A stretch of 64,000 bases of DNA, taken from Gnetum montanum. Lineage: Eukaryota > Streptophyta > Gnetopsida > Gnetales > Gnetaceae. Location of the stretch: NCBI GenBank assembly GCA_015680685.1, contig MNCI01027262.1, positions 912,289-976,288 of the forward strand. Direction: 5' to 3'. Shown piece by piece: positions 1-10,800 of the stretch. The position numbers and the translations under genes are program-made. The notes beneath the pieces are model-generated. The model did no database searches. It was not told the origin of the DNA and worked only from the letters and a program-made list of their open reading frames with translations. Numbering within the stretch: the first letter of the stretch is position 1; the number at the start of each line of letters is the position of its first letter.

Positions 1-119
1 GACGCGATATCGTGTACGCGATATCGCAGGAGAAGACACGATATCGCGTACGTGATATTGCATGGGATGCGATATCGCGGTACGCGATATCGCGGCCTAG
101 TACAAGTCGCGTCTCATCA
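1..119 (-). repeat. Terminal part of an Athila-superfamily LTR (U3 end), cut by window edge
   Basis: The stretch ends in TCTCATCA, the terminal inverted repeat shared by every LTR of this superfamily in the window. It holds five exact GATATC palindromes and one GATATT within about 90 bases, the pattern seen at the U3 end of the other LTRs. Orientation follows from that array lying on the right, so the element is on the minus strand. The rest is left of the window, so solo LTR and full element cannot be told apart. The base after it begins copy A of the duplicated block, so this insertion marks the visible left edge of that block. Confidence 0.8.
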
Positions 120-389
120 TACATAATGTCAAATATCACATATATTTCATGTTTAGTATATTTTCTTTGTACTCATAATGTCTAATATATCGTATATTTG
201 ACGTTTTCCATGGCATTCGGAAACAGGATGTCACACTAGGTCAAGGAAAAAAAGGCTTGCCCATTTTCATGCATATACCACCAACTTTTCAACATGGAGC
301 AAGACTTACTTGAAATGCAAATCATCTTTATACACATTGTAGTAAGATAAGTAGGTAGAAATTTGAAGATACTCATTCCTTCATCCCCA

Positions 390-550
390 AACTTATGTTT
401 CCTACTTAAAGTTACAATTCCCAAAACTATGCTTCCTAGTCAAAGTCATAGTCAAGAATATGTGCTTCCTACTTGGAGTCATAATAGAAAGTTGTGCTTC
501 CTACTTGAAGTCACTATCAAGAATATATGCTCCCTACTTAAAGTTACTTG
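390..550. repeat. Minisatellite, ~32 bp units
   Basis: About five imperfect units follow the pattern TTCCTACTTRAAGTCA plus about 15 variable bases ending near CAAGAATATG. All frames stay partly open across it, which explains the short ORFs here. The same units recur at 15092-15252 in copy B, and shorter arrays of related units lie at 4018-4112 and 18746-18841. Confidence 0.75.
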
Positions 551-870
551 TTCAGTTCCCTCTCCCCACACACTCACACATGTATTTTTCTTTTCTCTTC
601 CTTTTTGTAAGAAGGATCAATGTAACAAGGAAGGTGCAACACCTGACTAGTCATGTTTCACTCTCCTTAATACATGCTATCTATTTCAACATCAAATCAT
701 CCATCTTTCACTAAGGTAGTTAATCCTCATGTACCAACTAGATGAAACCAAAAAATTTTATCTCTTTCTCTTGATCGTCCTTGTTGAAAAATATCAATAA
801 AACATTAGGCTCATGCTCAATTACCTTCAATCTACAATTCTCATCCTAACCATTTCCACCATCTCTAAAT

Positions 871-1056
871 AAGAATTTTGAGGACATGCTCAGGAATAAT
901 GGCCCCCATCATAGACACATCATTTTAAGCCTCTATGATTTGAAGGATATTAAGAAAATCCTCCAAAACATAGTCTTTTATTCCAAGCCTCAATTTGTTC
1001 ATGAGGAGATTGAGATTTCTCATATTCCTGGTACAATGATTGATTGCCTAGTGTAA
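871..1056 (+). other. Conserved 62-codon open stretch, possible gene fragment (copy A)
   Basis: The frame is open for 61 codons and then stops with TAA. It would encode a basic, Ile/Leu/His-rich peptide starting KNFEDML and ending MIDCLV. It is not in the ORF list because its only ATG lies a few codons in. The frame is open in copy B too (15573-15758), with several replacement differences and no stop. No family was recognised. It could be a captured exon or a chance open frame in a low-GC repeat. I lean towards chance or fossil coding. Confidence 0.25.
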
Positions 1057-2090
1057 TCCCAAACTTGAGGAGCTTGTTGCTTTCTTTCTTACTCTCATGT
1101 GGTTATTCCACCACACCCATATCTTTCTTCTCTACCTTATAATCCACCAAAGTACTAGCAACATAGATTGCCTCCCTGTATCCTGTAATTTTTTGAGTTT
1201 TAAGCTCATGTTAAACCCAAGGTTTGAGGGAATTTATAAAATGTATGTATTTACTAACATCATTAATATCTTGAATTTGTGCAATCAAATTTTGATACTT
1301 CCACTTATTTTATGGATTTTAGTTATGCTTGTTAGTTAGTTTAGATTTCTAGCTTTATTTTTGATGCTCATGTCTCTTTAATTTTCTTGCAATATTTAAT
1401 TAGATATTTTTTAGCTAGTATGTACTAACCTGATGGATGAGCTTGGTAGGCTTTTCATGGAGGCTATGATATGGGCATGACATGCACATGTCATGGCATG
1501 AGCATGATAATAATTTTAATAATTAAATTATTATGGTATGCGTTGTTTCTAATTCCTATGTTCTTAGTATAGCTTTTGACTTTATGGGAGGTTACATGGG
1601 TTACACTTACTTTTGTGGTAGATTTATTTTATTGTATTTGTATTTTTAAAAATTTGAATAATTTTTCTATGTTAAGTTTTTTTGTAGATTTCCCATAAAA
1701 ACCTGACACTCCATTCAACCAAGCACTTTGAACATCCATTTTTTTGGGCATAAAAGCATTGTCGAGTTGAAGGCTTGTGGTGGTATGTGGGGCTTTGTTG
1801 ATTCATGTACATGATTATGCGAAAGCGTTTGGCCATGTTCATGTGTTGCTTGAGGATTGTGCTTCTATCTTGTAGGTAAGTTATCTTAGCATTTTTCTTC
1901 TTTGTCTTAGTTCATAGATTTGTACACTATTAGCACGATTGGATTTTTTTGCATTCTTCTAAGATTTGTATGAAATATGATTGGGATTAAGTCTTGGTTT
2001 GCATGTGTTAAACTGCCTAATATTTATGAATAATTCATTTAGTTCTTTCTGCTAAATTTTATGATCTTTTATCGATTTTGGTAAAAGAGA
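1057..2090. other. AT-rich repeat-block sequence without a gene
   Basis: This is low-GC sequence with an 80-codon open frame at 1097-1339 that shows no motif. A palindrome-rich patch near 1470-1550 contains repeated GGCATGA/TCATGGCATGAGCATGA words. Copy B has an extra ~16 bases in that patch. Nothing else was recognised. Confidence 0.5.
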
Positions 2091-2197
2091 TGATGAGTAG
2101 TGGAGTAACCCTATGCTCAACCATATGAATCATAAGTATTCATGCACAATCCAATCAAATTTTGTGGACATAGGACTAGTTGGATGCCCTAGATAGT
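2091..2197 (-). repeat. 107 bp U5-end fragment of an E5-family LTR (copy A)
   Basis: It begins TGATGAGTAGTGGAGTAACC and matches the U5 end of the E5 right LTR (46721-46830) and the piece at 21504-21598. It stops exactly where the solo LTR at 2198 begins, ending in CTAGATAGT. It shows that a younger LTR inserted into an older LTR of a related family. Confidence 0.75.
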
Positions 2198-3004
2198 TGA
2201 TGAGCGGTGAGGTATCCCTACGCTCAACCATATGAATACGAGTGTTCACGCTCAACTAAGTGCTTATGCACCATTGTGGAACAAGAATGGGTTGATCAAT
2301 TATTATCTTCCCAAGCTTACTTGTATGTCACGATTGTATGGTTAAGTAAACCTGAGGCATATGATTTTTACACTTTTTATGTGTTTTTATGTCCTACTAC
2401 TAATAAGGGAGGAGAGAGATAACTAAGTAACTAATTTAATTTGACTACTTATTAACTAGGCTCTAAGTGATCCTAATATCACTATGTGTTTTCACTTGTC
2501 GTACACATCTTGAACAAGTGAAACACTACTAGGATTACCAAACACTAATTGTTACTGGCCTACGAAGTGTTACACACATGCTCGAAGTGATCGTACTGTG
2601 TGTGCTTGCTTAGGAGAGTTGTAGAGTGAGAGAGAATCATTAATTAACTAAGGAAAACATTAAGTAACAGTAACTAACATTAATTAATCTATTCCAAATG
2701 CTACAAGGTTTATCACAGAGTTCGTCTTTATTGCTGTACACAAGGTGTGCTTAGGTACACAATTCTTGAATAAAGATTCATTCACTTTATGACTCCTACT
2801 GGAGGCACGTAGAAATCATTCTAACTCTGAGAGGGAGAAAAGTCAAGAGTTTGGGTAAGGGACTAAGACTAACTATGCAAACCAAGTGTGCATGCCTCTT
2901 ATTTATAGGTAATGAGGAAGAACACGATATCACATACGTGATATCGCATGGAAGCCCACAACATCGCGTACATGGTATCGTAGATGCAATATTGTGGCTC
3001 ATCA
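2198..3004 (-). repeat. Solo LTR, E4 family (copy A)
   Basis: It is 807 bp with TGATGAG...CTCATCA ends, closely matching the E4 LTRs (21599-22410 and 29523-30330). There is no primer-binding site or polypurine tract on either side, so it is solo. Flanking pentamers ATAGT and ATACT differ at one base and may be an old target-site duplication. In minus orientation it has the GATATC-type palindromes at its right end and a reversed TATA box (TTATTTATAGG) near 2899-2909. Confidence 0.88.
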
Positions 3005-3010
3005 ATACTA

Positions 3011-3560
3011 CTCTAGGGAAGCATTACTTGACACTACCCAAGAGTCCCAAAGTAACCAAATATTCTAGAGTGGACTCAAGGTGGACTATGCCTGAATGTA
3101 CTTAAGAACATATGAGCATAGTATAAGTACACAATCTATATGCCACATGTTAATCCATGGTTAGGGACATTGTGAGGATGCCTTTGTTATCATATAAGCA
3201 ACCGAAATAATGCAACATATACAAAATACTCAAGAGAACTATCATACACATAGAGAAAACTTTATCTTAAAAGTATTAAGATGTGTTCCTACTCTAATGC
3301 ATCTAGTCCAAAGCCCCACTTCATAAACAATGGCAATAGCCCAAGCATTAGAGCCAAAGTTCCTCCATAAGCCTACATATACTTGTGATGTACGACATAA
3401 TGAAGTAGGGTCATGTAGTTCTTTGGTGATGGTTAAGATAGCAAGGAACCTATAAGGATCTCCACACTCCTTTTGGCCCCCATTCCAAAAGGGAAATTGA
3501 CTTCAATGCATAAATAAGACGTGTTTTTCTACACTCTTCCCTACTTGAAATAAGTAATAT
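3011..3560. repeat. Old LTR-like direct repeat L1 (copy A)
   Basis: It aligns with 5372-5915 over about 550 bases in direct orientation, with many differences: shared words GGGAAGCAT, GGTGGACTA, TTAGGGGCATT-like, GCCTTT.TTATCATA and CATACACATA. The pair encloses about 1.8 kb that includes the homopyrimidine tract. The best explanation is the two LTRs of an ancient element, but PBS, PPT and coding remnants were not seen, so an old tandem duplication is the alternative. Confidence 0.55.
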
Positions 3561-4017
3561 CTTCGAAGCTTAAGTCTTTTTGTGTACATTACCTAATCAT
3601 GAAAACCAACATGGATATTGAGAATATTGAGCAACTTAATATCCATATAACACTTATACATAAGAAGGTTTAACAACTAGGATCATCAATAATAATGCAT
3701 GAATGTTGAACTCAACTTGACATCTACTCAAGGCATAAGAATGCTGATGAAACCTAGGTTAAGAAAGAAAAGACTTAGAAAATGCTTACTCTTTTTTATG
3801 CAAATAGTTAGAAAATTGCTTAACATCTGAGTTTTTTCCTCTACCTTGAGCAATGAACATCTGCATCCAAGGGAAGACTACTTTGTACCTTGTGAAAATC
3901 ACTCCAAATGCCTAGTTGTAGCCTACCACTAGCATGAGCAAGAATTTTTGGGATATTAGCCTCATTGTGATAATCATGTTGGGGGCATTCCATTTCCTTG
4001 AAATATTTAAAATATTT

Positions 4018-4112
4018 GTGCTTCCTTATTAGAATCATAATTAAAATTTATGCTTCCTATTCAATGTCATAGCCAAAGAATGTGTGCCTTCTACTCAAAG
4101 TCACAATCTATC
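4018..4112. repeat. Short minisatellite beside the homopyrimidine tract (copy A)
   Basis: There are about three units with the TGCTTCCTAYTCAAAGTCA core, the same unit as at 390-550. They lie directly upstream of the pyrimidine tract. The same order occurs in copy B at 18746-18841. Confidence 0.6.
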
Positions 4113-4119
4113 TTTTTGC

Positions 4120-4718
4120 CCTTACTCCCTTCCTTCCCCTCTCTTTTTCACTCTCCCTTGCTTTGTCCCTCACTCATCCTCATTCTCTTCATTGCTTGCT
4201 TGCTCTCTTGCTTTCTCCCTTCCTCCTACGCTCGTATTCGCCCTTTATCCCTTCCTCTCCCTCTTTCCCTTCCTTCCTCTTCTTCCCCCTCTTTCCCTTC
4301 CTCCCTCTTCCCCTCTTCTTCCTCCTCCTCCCTTCCTCCCTCTCGCTCCCTCTTCCTTCCCCTCTTTCTCCTCCACCTCCTCCCCTTCTCCCTTCCCCTC
4401 TTCCTATCCCTCTCCCTCCTCCTCCACCTTCCCTTCTCACGCTTCTCCTCTTCCTCCTCCTTCCCCTTCACCTCTCTCCCTTCCCCTCTCCCTCCTCTCT
4501 CTGCTCCCCTTTCCCTTCCTTTCCCTCCTCTCTCCCCTCCCCCTTTCCCTTCCTCTACCACTCCCTCCCCCTACTCCTTCCTCTCTCTCCCTCATCCTTC
4601 CCCTCCCCTCTCTTCTCCCCCTTTCTCTTCCCCTATCATCCCATCTCCTCTCTTTCATCCCCTCCCTCCTATCCTCCTTCCTACCCTCCATCCTTTTCAC
4701 CCTCTCACCCTCCTTCAG
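4120..4718. repeat. ~600 bp homopyrimidine tract (copy A)
   Basis: The plus strand is almost only C and T (CCCTTCC, CTCCTCC and TCTCCC words), with rare A or G. The tract makes long open frames on both strands, Ser/Pro/Leu-rich on plus and Arg/Glu/Gly-rich on minus. These are low-complexity artefacts and are not annotated as genes. Copy B has a shorter version at 18848-19433, so the array length differs between duplicates. Confidence 0.9.
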
Positions 4719-5371
4719 ACATTCAAGCCAAAGACATTTTATAAGTTCAATAGATTCAGGAATAAGCACATAGCAAAGGAAATACATTACAACAAGAAGC
4801 ACTGATTCCATACATTACCTTATATTCGATGCATAACTGAACAACCATCTTAAAATATCAGAAAGATCATCCATAGGAAAGAATATGTTTCTTCCACAAT
4901 TTACTATATCTAATCTAGGTACACACAATTGTTTTCAATAAAGTGAAGATCATCAATAACATTCCCTTGACATATCACATGATTTCTTAATACAAAATTT
5001 TGAGCTAGCTCATGTTTGAGTTTTGTGCAAAAGCTTACCCCAAAAAAATAGAACTTCCTTGAAATCATTTAGCCATTTTTGATCCGATAGATGACATGCA
5101 ATTGCATCATCCACTTGTGATAACTACTCCCATAACCAACAAACTCAAGAGTTATTCTAAACCCTTTAGCTTAAGGTAGACAACACATGTATGTGTCATC
5201 TACTTGTAGCAACTATTCACATAATTTGATCCTATACAAGAGCAAGATTAAGATCTGTTCACTTATCTTTATGCATTTTATCTATCATTTGTAACTACTT
5301 TGCAATATAATTTGAATGTGTTTTCTGCTTGAACCAGAACCTTGGCTTCAATCCCAAGTGTAATAGCATTG
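4719..5371. other. Repeat-block sequence without a gene
   Basis: This is AT-rich, with no open frame above 60 codons and no motif. It is conserved in copy B. Confidence 0.5.
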
Positions 5372-5915
5372 CTATGGGGAAGCATCACTTGGCATAACCC
5401 AAAAGTTCCAAAGTAGGCAAACGTTTCAAAGTAGACTTATGGTGGACTACACCTCAACATCCTCAAGAACTTACAAGTACAACATAATTACACAACTCAC
5501 ATGCCACATGTTAGCCTGGTTAGGGGCATTACAAGAATGCCTTTATTATCATAAAAGCGACCAAACCAATAAAACATACATAACATACTTAGGAGCACTA
5601 GCATACACATAAAGACACCTTTCCCTTAAGAGAGCCAAGGTACACTTCTACTCTACTACATCCAACCCTAGGCCTTACTCTATAGGGAAAGGTGGTGATC
5701 TAAGTATTATAGCCAAAGCTTTTCTACAAGCCTAAATATCCTTATTATGTAATACACAAGAAATCATAGCCATGTAGTTCTTTAGTGATGGTTAAGATAG
5801 CATGGAACCCATAAGAATCTCAACACTCATTCTAGCCCTTGTCTTGAAAGAAAAATAACCTTCAATCCATGAACATGGCATATTTTCCTATACTTACGCT
5901 ATGAATTGAAGTGGT
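5372..5915. repeat. Old LTR-like direct repeat L2 (copy A)
   Basis: Partner of 3011-3560. It starts CTATGGGGAAGCATCACTTGG against CTCTAGGGAAGCATTACTTGA in L1, and shares the block of words around GATGGTTAAGATAGCA. The divergence between L1 and L2 is far greater than between copies A and B, so the pair predates the block duplication. Confidence 0.55.
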
Positions 5916-7064
5916 TGCGTTGATTTTCATGAGCATTCTTTTCAAAGGAACATTCCACCAAGATTAATATGGACTTTTTGAACACATATGATAAATGACT
6001 ATAAGAAGACACATAAGTCAATATCAAATGTAATTAAGAGAAATGCTTATATTATGCTTAATTTCCATTAGCGACTTAACTTGACAATGATCTACCAAAG
6101 TATCATGTTGGAAATGTCTTGGGAATATATATATATAGTCAAATAGCTTCTAATTTTTTTTTTAAAAAAATTAAGCTTCTAATAAAAGTATTACAAGTAG
6201 GACTTGAGTTTTGAACATGGATTCATCAAATAATAACTATTTTTGAAGTTCTATTTTTTTTTAAGATTCCTAATCAAGGCCTTAACCCCAAACTATGCAT
6301 CCAAAGAGTACATGTTGAACAATTATTTGAAATAAATCTTGTCCAATTTCTTTATACATATCGCCAATAGGATACATTAGAAGAAGTATGACCCAAATTA
6401 ACAAGTATGGGCAAGTTCAAATATTATAATATATACATTTGTTATTTGTTATGTATAATTCTTCTAGCCATTTGCAACTTTTTGTGATATATAAATATCT
6501 TGTACCTTTATTTTATTAGTATGAGCTAACCTAACAAAGTAGACAAAGGATTTAACAATAGTAGTTAACTCAATGTCTAACTAGCATTACATGGATTACC
6601 ACTTCAAGTTACACCTACTTGAATTCTAAATACCATATTTGTTTGAGTTATCATACCTCTAAAACATATCACTAAATAGTTTAATGCTCCAACATCAATG
6701 ACCAAATTTTGAAGTTGTAATGCTTATTAAAGTTAACAAAAATATGGCAAGTTTCACTAGTAATCTTTAGATTAAAATCTAGAGATCCTATTACCTTCAA
6801 TCCCAAATAATAACTAATGAAGAGGTTTATCAATGAAACAATCAAGTACATATTTTTCTTTGAAAGCCCTAAATTTCTCATCACCTTCGTTGGAGAAAAT
6901 CGTAAATCAAATGATTTAAATTTGTAACTCAATCAACGTATATTCTACAAGGATAAATTTTTAACAAAATGGTGGCTACAAATATGGAATCACCATAGCA
7001 ATATCTATAAAGAATGTAAATGTTAGAAATAAGTTTAAAGAAAGTTACAGGTTAGATGTACATT
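5916..7064. other. AT-rich sequence without a gene; end of copy A at 6794
   Basis: It holds short A/T tracts and a (TA)n stretch near 6129-6140. After 6794 the match to copy B stops. The 83-codon open frame at 6681-6932 (minus) crosses the end of the homology and has no motif. Confidence 0.5.
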
Positions 7065-9550
7065 TTAAAATTGTAAAAATAAAAATAAAAAATGATAAAG
7101 CTTTGATAAAATTGAAGATTCTCCACTTTGCTTTTTAGGAGTCTTCTCAATCTGCTGTGCAGCTGCATTTTCTGGCAACGGCAGCAAGGTCGAGGCACAT
7201 TTGTGTGGGCTGTCATATTTGGTCTCGCGTTTGTGGTTGGTAAGTAGTCCTCCATAGTCCTACTGTATTGTCCCTACCAAAAGTTTCAGGAATACAAAGA
7301 ATGAGAAAAGACAACTTGAATTTTCAATGACAAAGACAAACCTATTTCTCATAGGGCTCTTAAGTGTATCATACCTGATGGAAAATCATTTTTATCACCC
7401 TGAGATACCTCCCCTTTCTTGGTTACTTCCTTCAAGGCCTCTGTTCCAAGGGAGTCATGCTGTTCAATGTTTTGAGAATGTTGATGGGGATCCACATCCC
7501 TATTTAAGTCATATTTTTTCTTCACCAAGGCAAGTGTTGCATTAGTATGCTGCATCTCAACTTCATTACTAACTTCGTGAGGATTATTGGCTTCTTTAGT
7601 TGAAGCTGCTTCACTTGTTTGCTTTTCCGACTCATCCGTTGTTGAGGAATTATGCTGTTGAACTTCCCCAAGAGCATCCACATGGTTTCTCAAAGCAATA
7701 CCTAGCTTCTTTACTGCAATAATTTCCCGACCAATGTCCCGTTTACTCTAGGGACCACAACCATTGCAGCACTCATCACTCTCATCATCACCCGGTAACG
7801 ACTGCAGTAGTTCTGATAGAGTAGCCGCATTCATGCTTTTAACATCAAGGTTTTTAGTTTTTAGACTCGAGGTTGAGGAAAAAGCTTTTTGCCCTGTACA
7901 TTTTTCTGTTGGATCAATTGAAAAGTAAGAAGTCAAAAACAAGTCACCTAGATTTAAGATGGCCACCAAATCTATTGTAGGAAGCGTTCATAGTAGAAAT
8001 ACTCCAAATTTTATTCATGTTCAGCTCTTGGCATCAAAAATCCAATACTAATAACATATTATAGGATGAAAATTGACGATATTATCTTTACCGATTTCTG
8101 ATGTCTTGGACGCTTCACTTTCTTTTTTATGGTGGTCCTCCAGAATCTGAGAAAATACTAAAATTAAGCCTTTTGTTTTCTTTGAATAAAAAATTCGTTC
8201 CACATGAGAAACGATGCGATCTTTAAAATTTGAGATTGATGAGTAAGGAAGGTATTGAACCAAAATTACCAATTCAGAATCATTGCGGCTGCTAATATCC
8301 TGCTTTGTCATCTTCGCCTTTACTGCTAGTTTTGTTTGACATTTGGGATAATTCTGAGGCACAGGATACAAACCCACTTTCTCGGATTTGCATTGTTGAC
8401 CCTTTCACGTGGTTTCTTATTGCTAGAATCTCCAAATGCGTCATTTTTCGTTTCCGAGTCAAAAGAAAGAAATTCATTTTCCCCGGGTGATGAAAAAATG
8501 CATGAATGAGGTTCACCATCTACTGATTCTTTACTGTTAGGAGTTGCAACAACATCATTCCCACCTATTTTGAGCATCTTTGATGCAGTATTTTGCACTC
8601 CTATGGATTGGGTATCTAAAACAAAATATAAAAAAGAAAAGGAAAAGGAAAAATCTAAGGCTTATTTTTCATCATGGCAAATAAAAACTACGGGAGATGC
8701 AATAATTTTTAGTTCATAGGAAGAAAACTAAACTACGCTTATTGTGTGCTCACCCGACACGGCTATACTGGTCTCCTCCAAAATACCATATTTCTGCATA
8801 ACTCCCTTGGTAACATCCCCCAGCTTCAACATTTCATGCTTTCTTGTGTATAATTTCAAAGCATTGCAAAGGCGTTGTAGAGGAGAGATATACTTGTTCC
8901 TGGTTAAGATTCCTTACAAGTTCTTTTATTTAACCTAACCAAAATCAAACTTACCTGAACATTTGCCTCAATAGCAAGATTGAAAAATCCCAAGGCTATT
9001 GAATGCATTTCCAACGATTCTGCAAGTATGATTTGCTCTAACCCGTAGGTCGGTGTGTCTAATTTATTGACTTCTCTAGTTTGAGAAGGCCTAGTGATTT
9101 TCAAGGATGTCGCAGACCTGCTAGGTCTAGAGCCTTCTCCTGTAGAAGTCTTGGTTTTATGTTGAAATTGTGCCTCTTGAAATGACGCTGAAAGCATTTT
9201 CTTGAGGTACTTGGTTCTCTTCGTACCTGATGGAGAATTAACTATCTGGAGACCTTGTTCTTTGGCATGCTTCTCTTTAGTTGAGTTTTTGCCAGGGTTG
9301 AGGATCTTGCTCTTTAAACAAGTGGTTGTCCTGAAATGAAAGTGGTAATAGGCTGACATTAGAAAGTATAGCTTTACTCTTGTAGAAGGCAACGAGTGTG
9401 TTTTGGGGAAATAAAATAAATGGAAGATCCCCCACATAACATGCATTATCACCTTGAGATATCAGCCTTGAGATCTTTCTTGTTTTCTTTATCAGGGGAG
9501 TGCAATGAGGTGACACGTTTGTATTTAGATTTTCCTGTATTTAGATTTTC
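7065..9550 (-). pseudogene. Multi-exon plant gene of unknown function, 3' part, probably broken
   Basis: Seven exons with GT-AG borders and matching phases can be read on the minus strand: 9550-9453, 9330-8955, 8892-8754, 8615-8270, 8146-8092, 7905-7375 and 7171-7065 (TAA at 7065-7067). The product is hydrophilic and rich in Ser, Lys, Glu and Asn. The only structured-looking part is about 75 residues across exons 2 and 3, from GLEQIILAESLEMHS to VMQKYGILEE, predicted helical. I do not recognise the family. Two defects are visible. Exon 4 changes frame between about 8385 and 8300, with the upstream part in one frame and the splice-compatible end in another. Exon 6 has an in-frame TAG at 7748-7750. 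Consistent phases elsewhere suggest recent loss of function, or base errors. The first exon(s) were not located. They would lie between 9553 and about 10800. Confidence 0.6.
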
Positions 9551-9552
9551 CT
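9521..9552. repeat. 16 bp tandem duplication at a splice acceptor
   Basis: GTATTTAGATTTTCCT occurs twice in a row. On the minus strand the duplication lies at the start of the exon beginning at 9550 and makes a second in-line AG 16 bases inside it, so two acceptors compete and only one keeps a given frame. Confidence 0.85.
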
Positions 9553-10800
9553 GAAAAATATGGAGGAGATTGAAAAAGCAGTTGTAATTGAAGGAAATCT
9601 TAAGACAAAGCACTGGGGTGAGAAAAGTAAAATTGAATACAGAACAAAAATTACTAGGCATAAAATATAGCATCTATGACTGCAGCCCCATATCAGACTT
9701 GATGTTATAAAAGCCTCAAAACGTACATACAGATCTAGATGATGATAACAATTTGCTTATCGCTTTGTAATTTAAATATCAACTCAAGGGAAAAGACCTT
9801 TTTAACTTACATTTGTCGATGATTTCTAACAGCATAAAAGGTTCAAGCTTACAGAAATAAGATCAATGAAAGGGAAAAAAATTCCAACCTCCTCCTCTTT
9901 TCAAACAAAGCAAAAGGGTTCATCACATATACAAATTGCACGGTCTCAAGTTTGACCATTGTAGAAAAATCTAAAGTTTGATCATTTTAGAAAAATCTAT
10001 ATTCTATTTTTGATAGATAATCTACAAAGAAAGGCATCTAGACTCATAAATCATTATTGTAATGAATACCACTTCTCCTTTTCCATGTAGCTAAAAAGTC
10101 CTGAAATGTAGATTTCCCCCGTTAATTTTCAGCCAAAAACCAAATGAACAAGTCTCAAAACCTCTAAAATTGCATCCAAAAAGCCCTGAAATGTAGATTT
10201 CCCCGTTAATTTTCAGCCAAAAACCAAATGAACAAGTCTCAAAACCTCTAAAATTGCATCCAAAATCTATTTTGACATATAAATTGGCACCTAAATATTA
10301 AAATGTAACTAAGCAAACCAGCCACATTAAAAAATAAAGACAACCTAAGTGAGGATGGCACAAATTTTGATTCATAAAATATTTGAATACAATTTGCCTC
10401 CGGAAGCACAAATGTTGAACAGTCATTCCATGCAAAGCACACGGCTAAACCTTAAAATGCCACAAATTTGCCTTCTTGACTTAGGGTTCTAGGAAGAACA
10501 CAAAACAAACAGATTCGTGATCATTTATAAAGACACTTTTCTCCAAACAGATAAAAAAATGCAGCAAATTTTTTGTTCTTTAAAAGCCATGAAACATTTT
10601 TGCGGAATGAAGAAAAAATGATGAAAAGAAAAACAAAAGAAAGCAAAAGTGTGAGCGCACCAGGATATGCAGTGGGAAATTCTCTGCAGGCCAGCGCCAT
10701 AGCAGAAATGAACAAACACAATCTTCATGGAAACAGAGCTGCCCGACACAAACCAGAGAACCCTTAACTAAAAATTTCCAAAGTCAGTGATTTGAAATTG
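9553..10800 (-). other. Probable intron(s) and 5' region of the 7065-9550 gene
   Basis: This is AT-rich sequence with no safe exon. Short open frames at 10248-10749 (minus) lack support. An AACCCTAAG word on the minus strand near 10485-10492 resembles the start of many plant 5' leaders, so transcription may begin around 10.5-10.8 kb. This is inference. Confidence 0.3.
10093..10262. repeat. 85 bp tandem duplication
   Basis: Two adjacent copies (10093-10177 and 10178-10262) differ by about two positions: GTCC versus GCCC, and one C in a C run. The near identity means it is recent relative to everything around it. Confidence 0.93.

Larger units (their letters stand above)
120..6794. repeat. Duplicated block, copy A (~6.7 kb)
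   Basis: The block aligns nearly base for base with 14821-21503, with scattered substitutions and small indels, and is in direct orientation about 14.7 kb away. It carries a minisatellite, an LTR fragment plus solo LTR, two old direct repeats, a second minisatellite and a homopyrimidine tract. Homology ends in the word GATCCTATTAC. Beyond it copy A runs into single-copy-looking sequence and copy B into an LTR. The left limit coincides with the inserted LTR at 1-119, so the original duplication may extend further left, outside the window. No convincing gene is present. The ORFs are short or come from simple sequence. Confidence 0.93.

Noticed and set aside
1-119. CRISPR-like or satellite array from the repeated GATATC words
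   Set aside because: Spacing is irregular, units are palindromic and short, and the same pattern sits inside complete plant LTRs.
4050-4811. Long open frames on both strands (up to 251 codons)
   Set aside because: They come from the homopyrimidine tract. Several frames are open at once and the products are Ser/Pro/Leu or Arg/Glu/Gly low-complexity.
8270-8400. A 27-base intron that would repair the exon 4 frame (AAA|GTGGGT...CTCAG|AATT)
   Set aside because: Far below the usual minimum plant intron size; a frameshift or base error is simpler.
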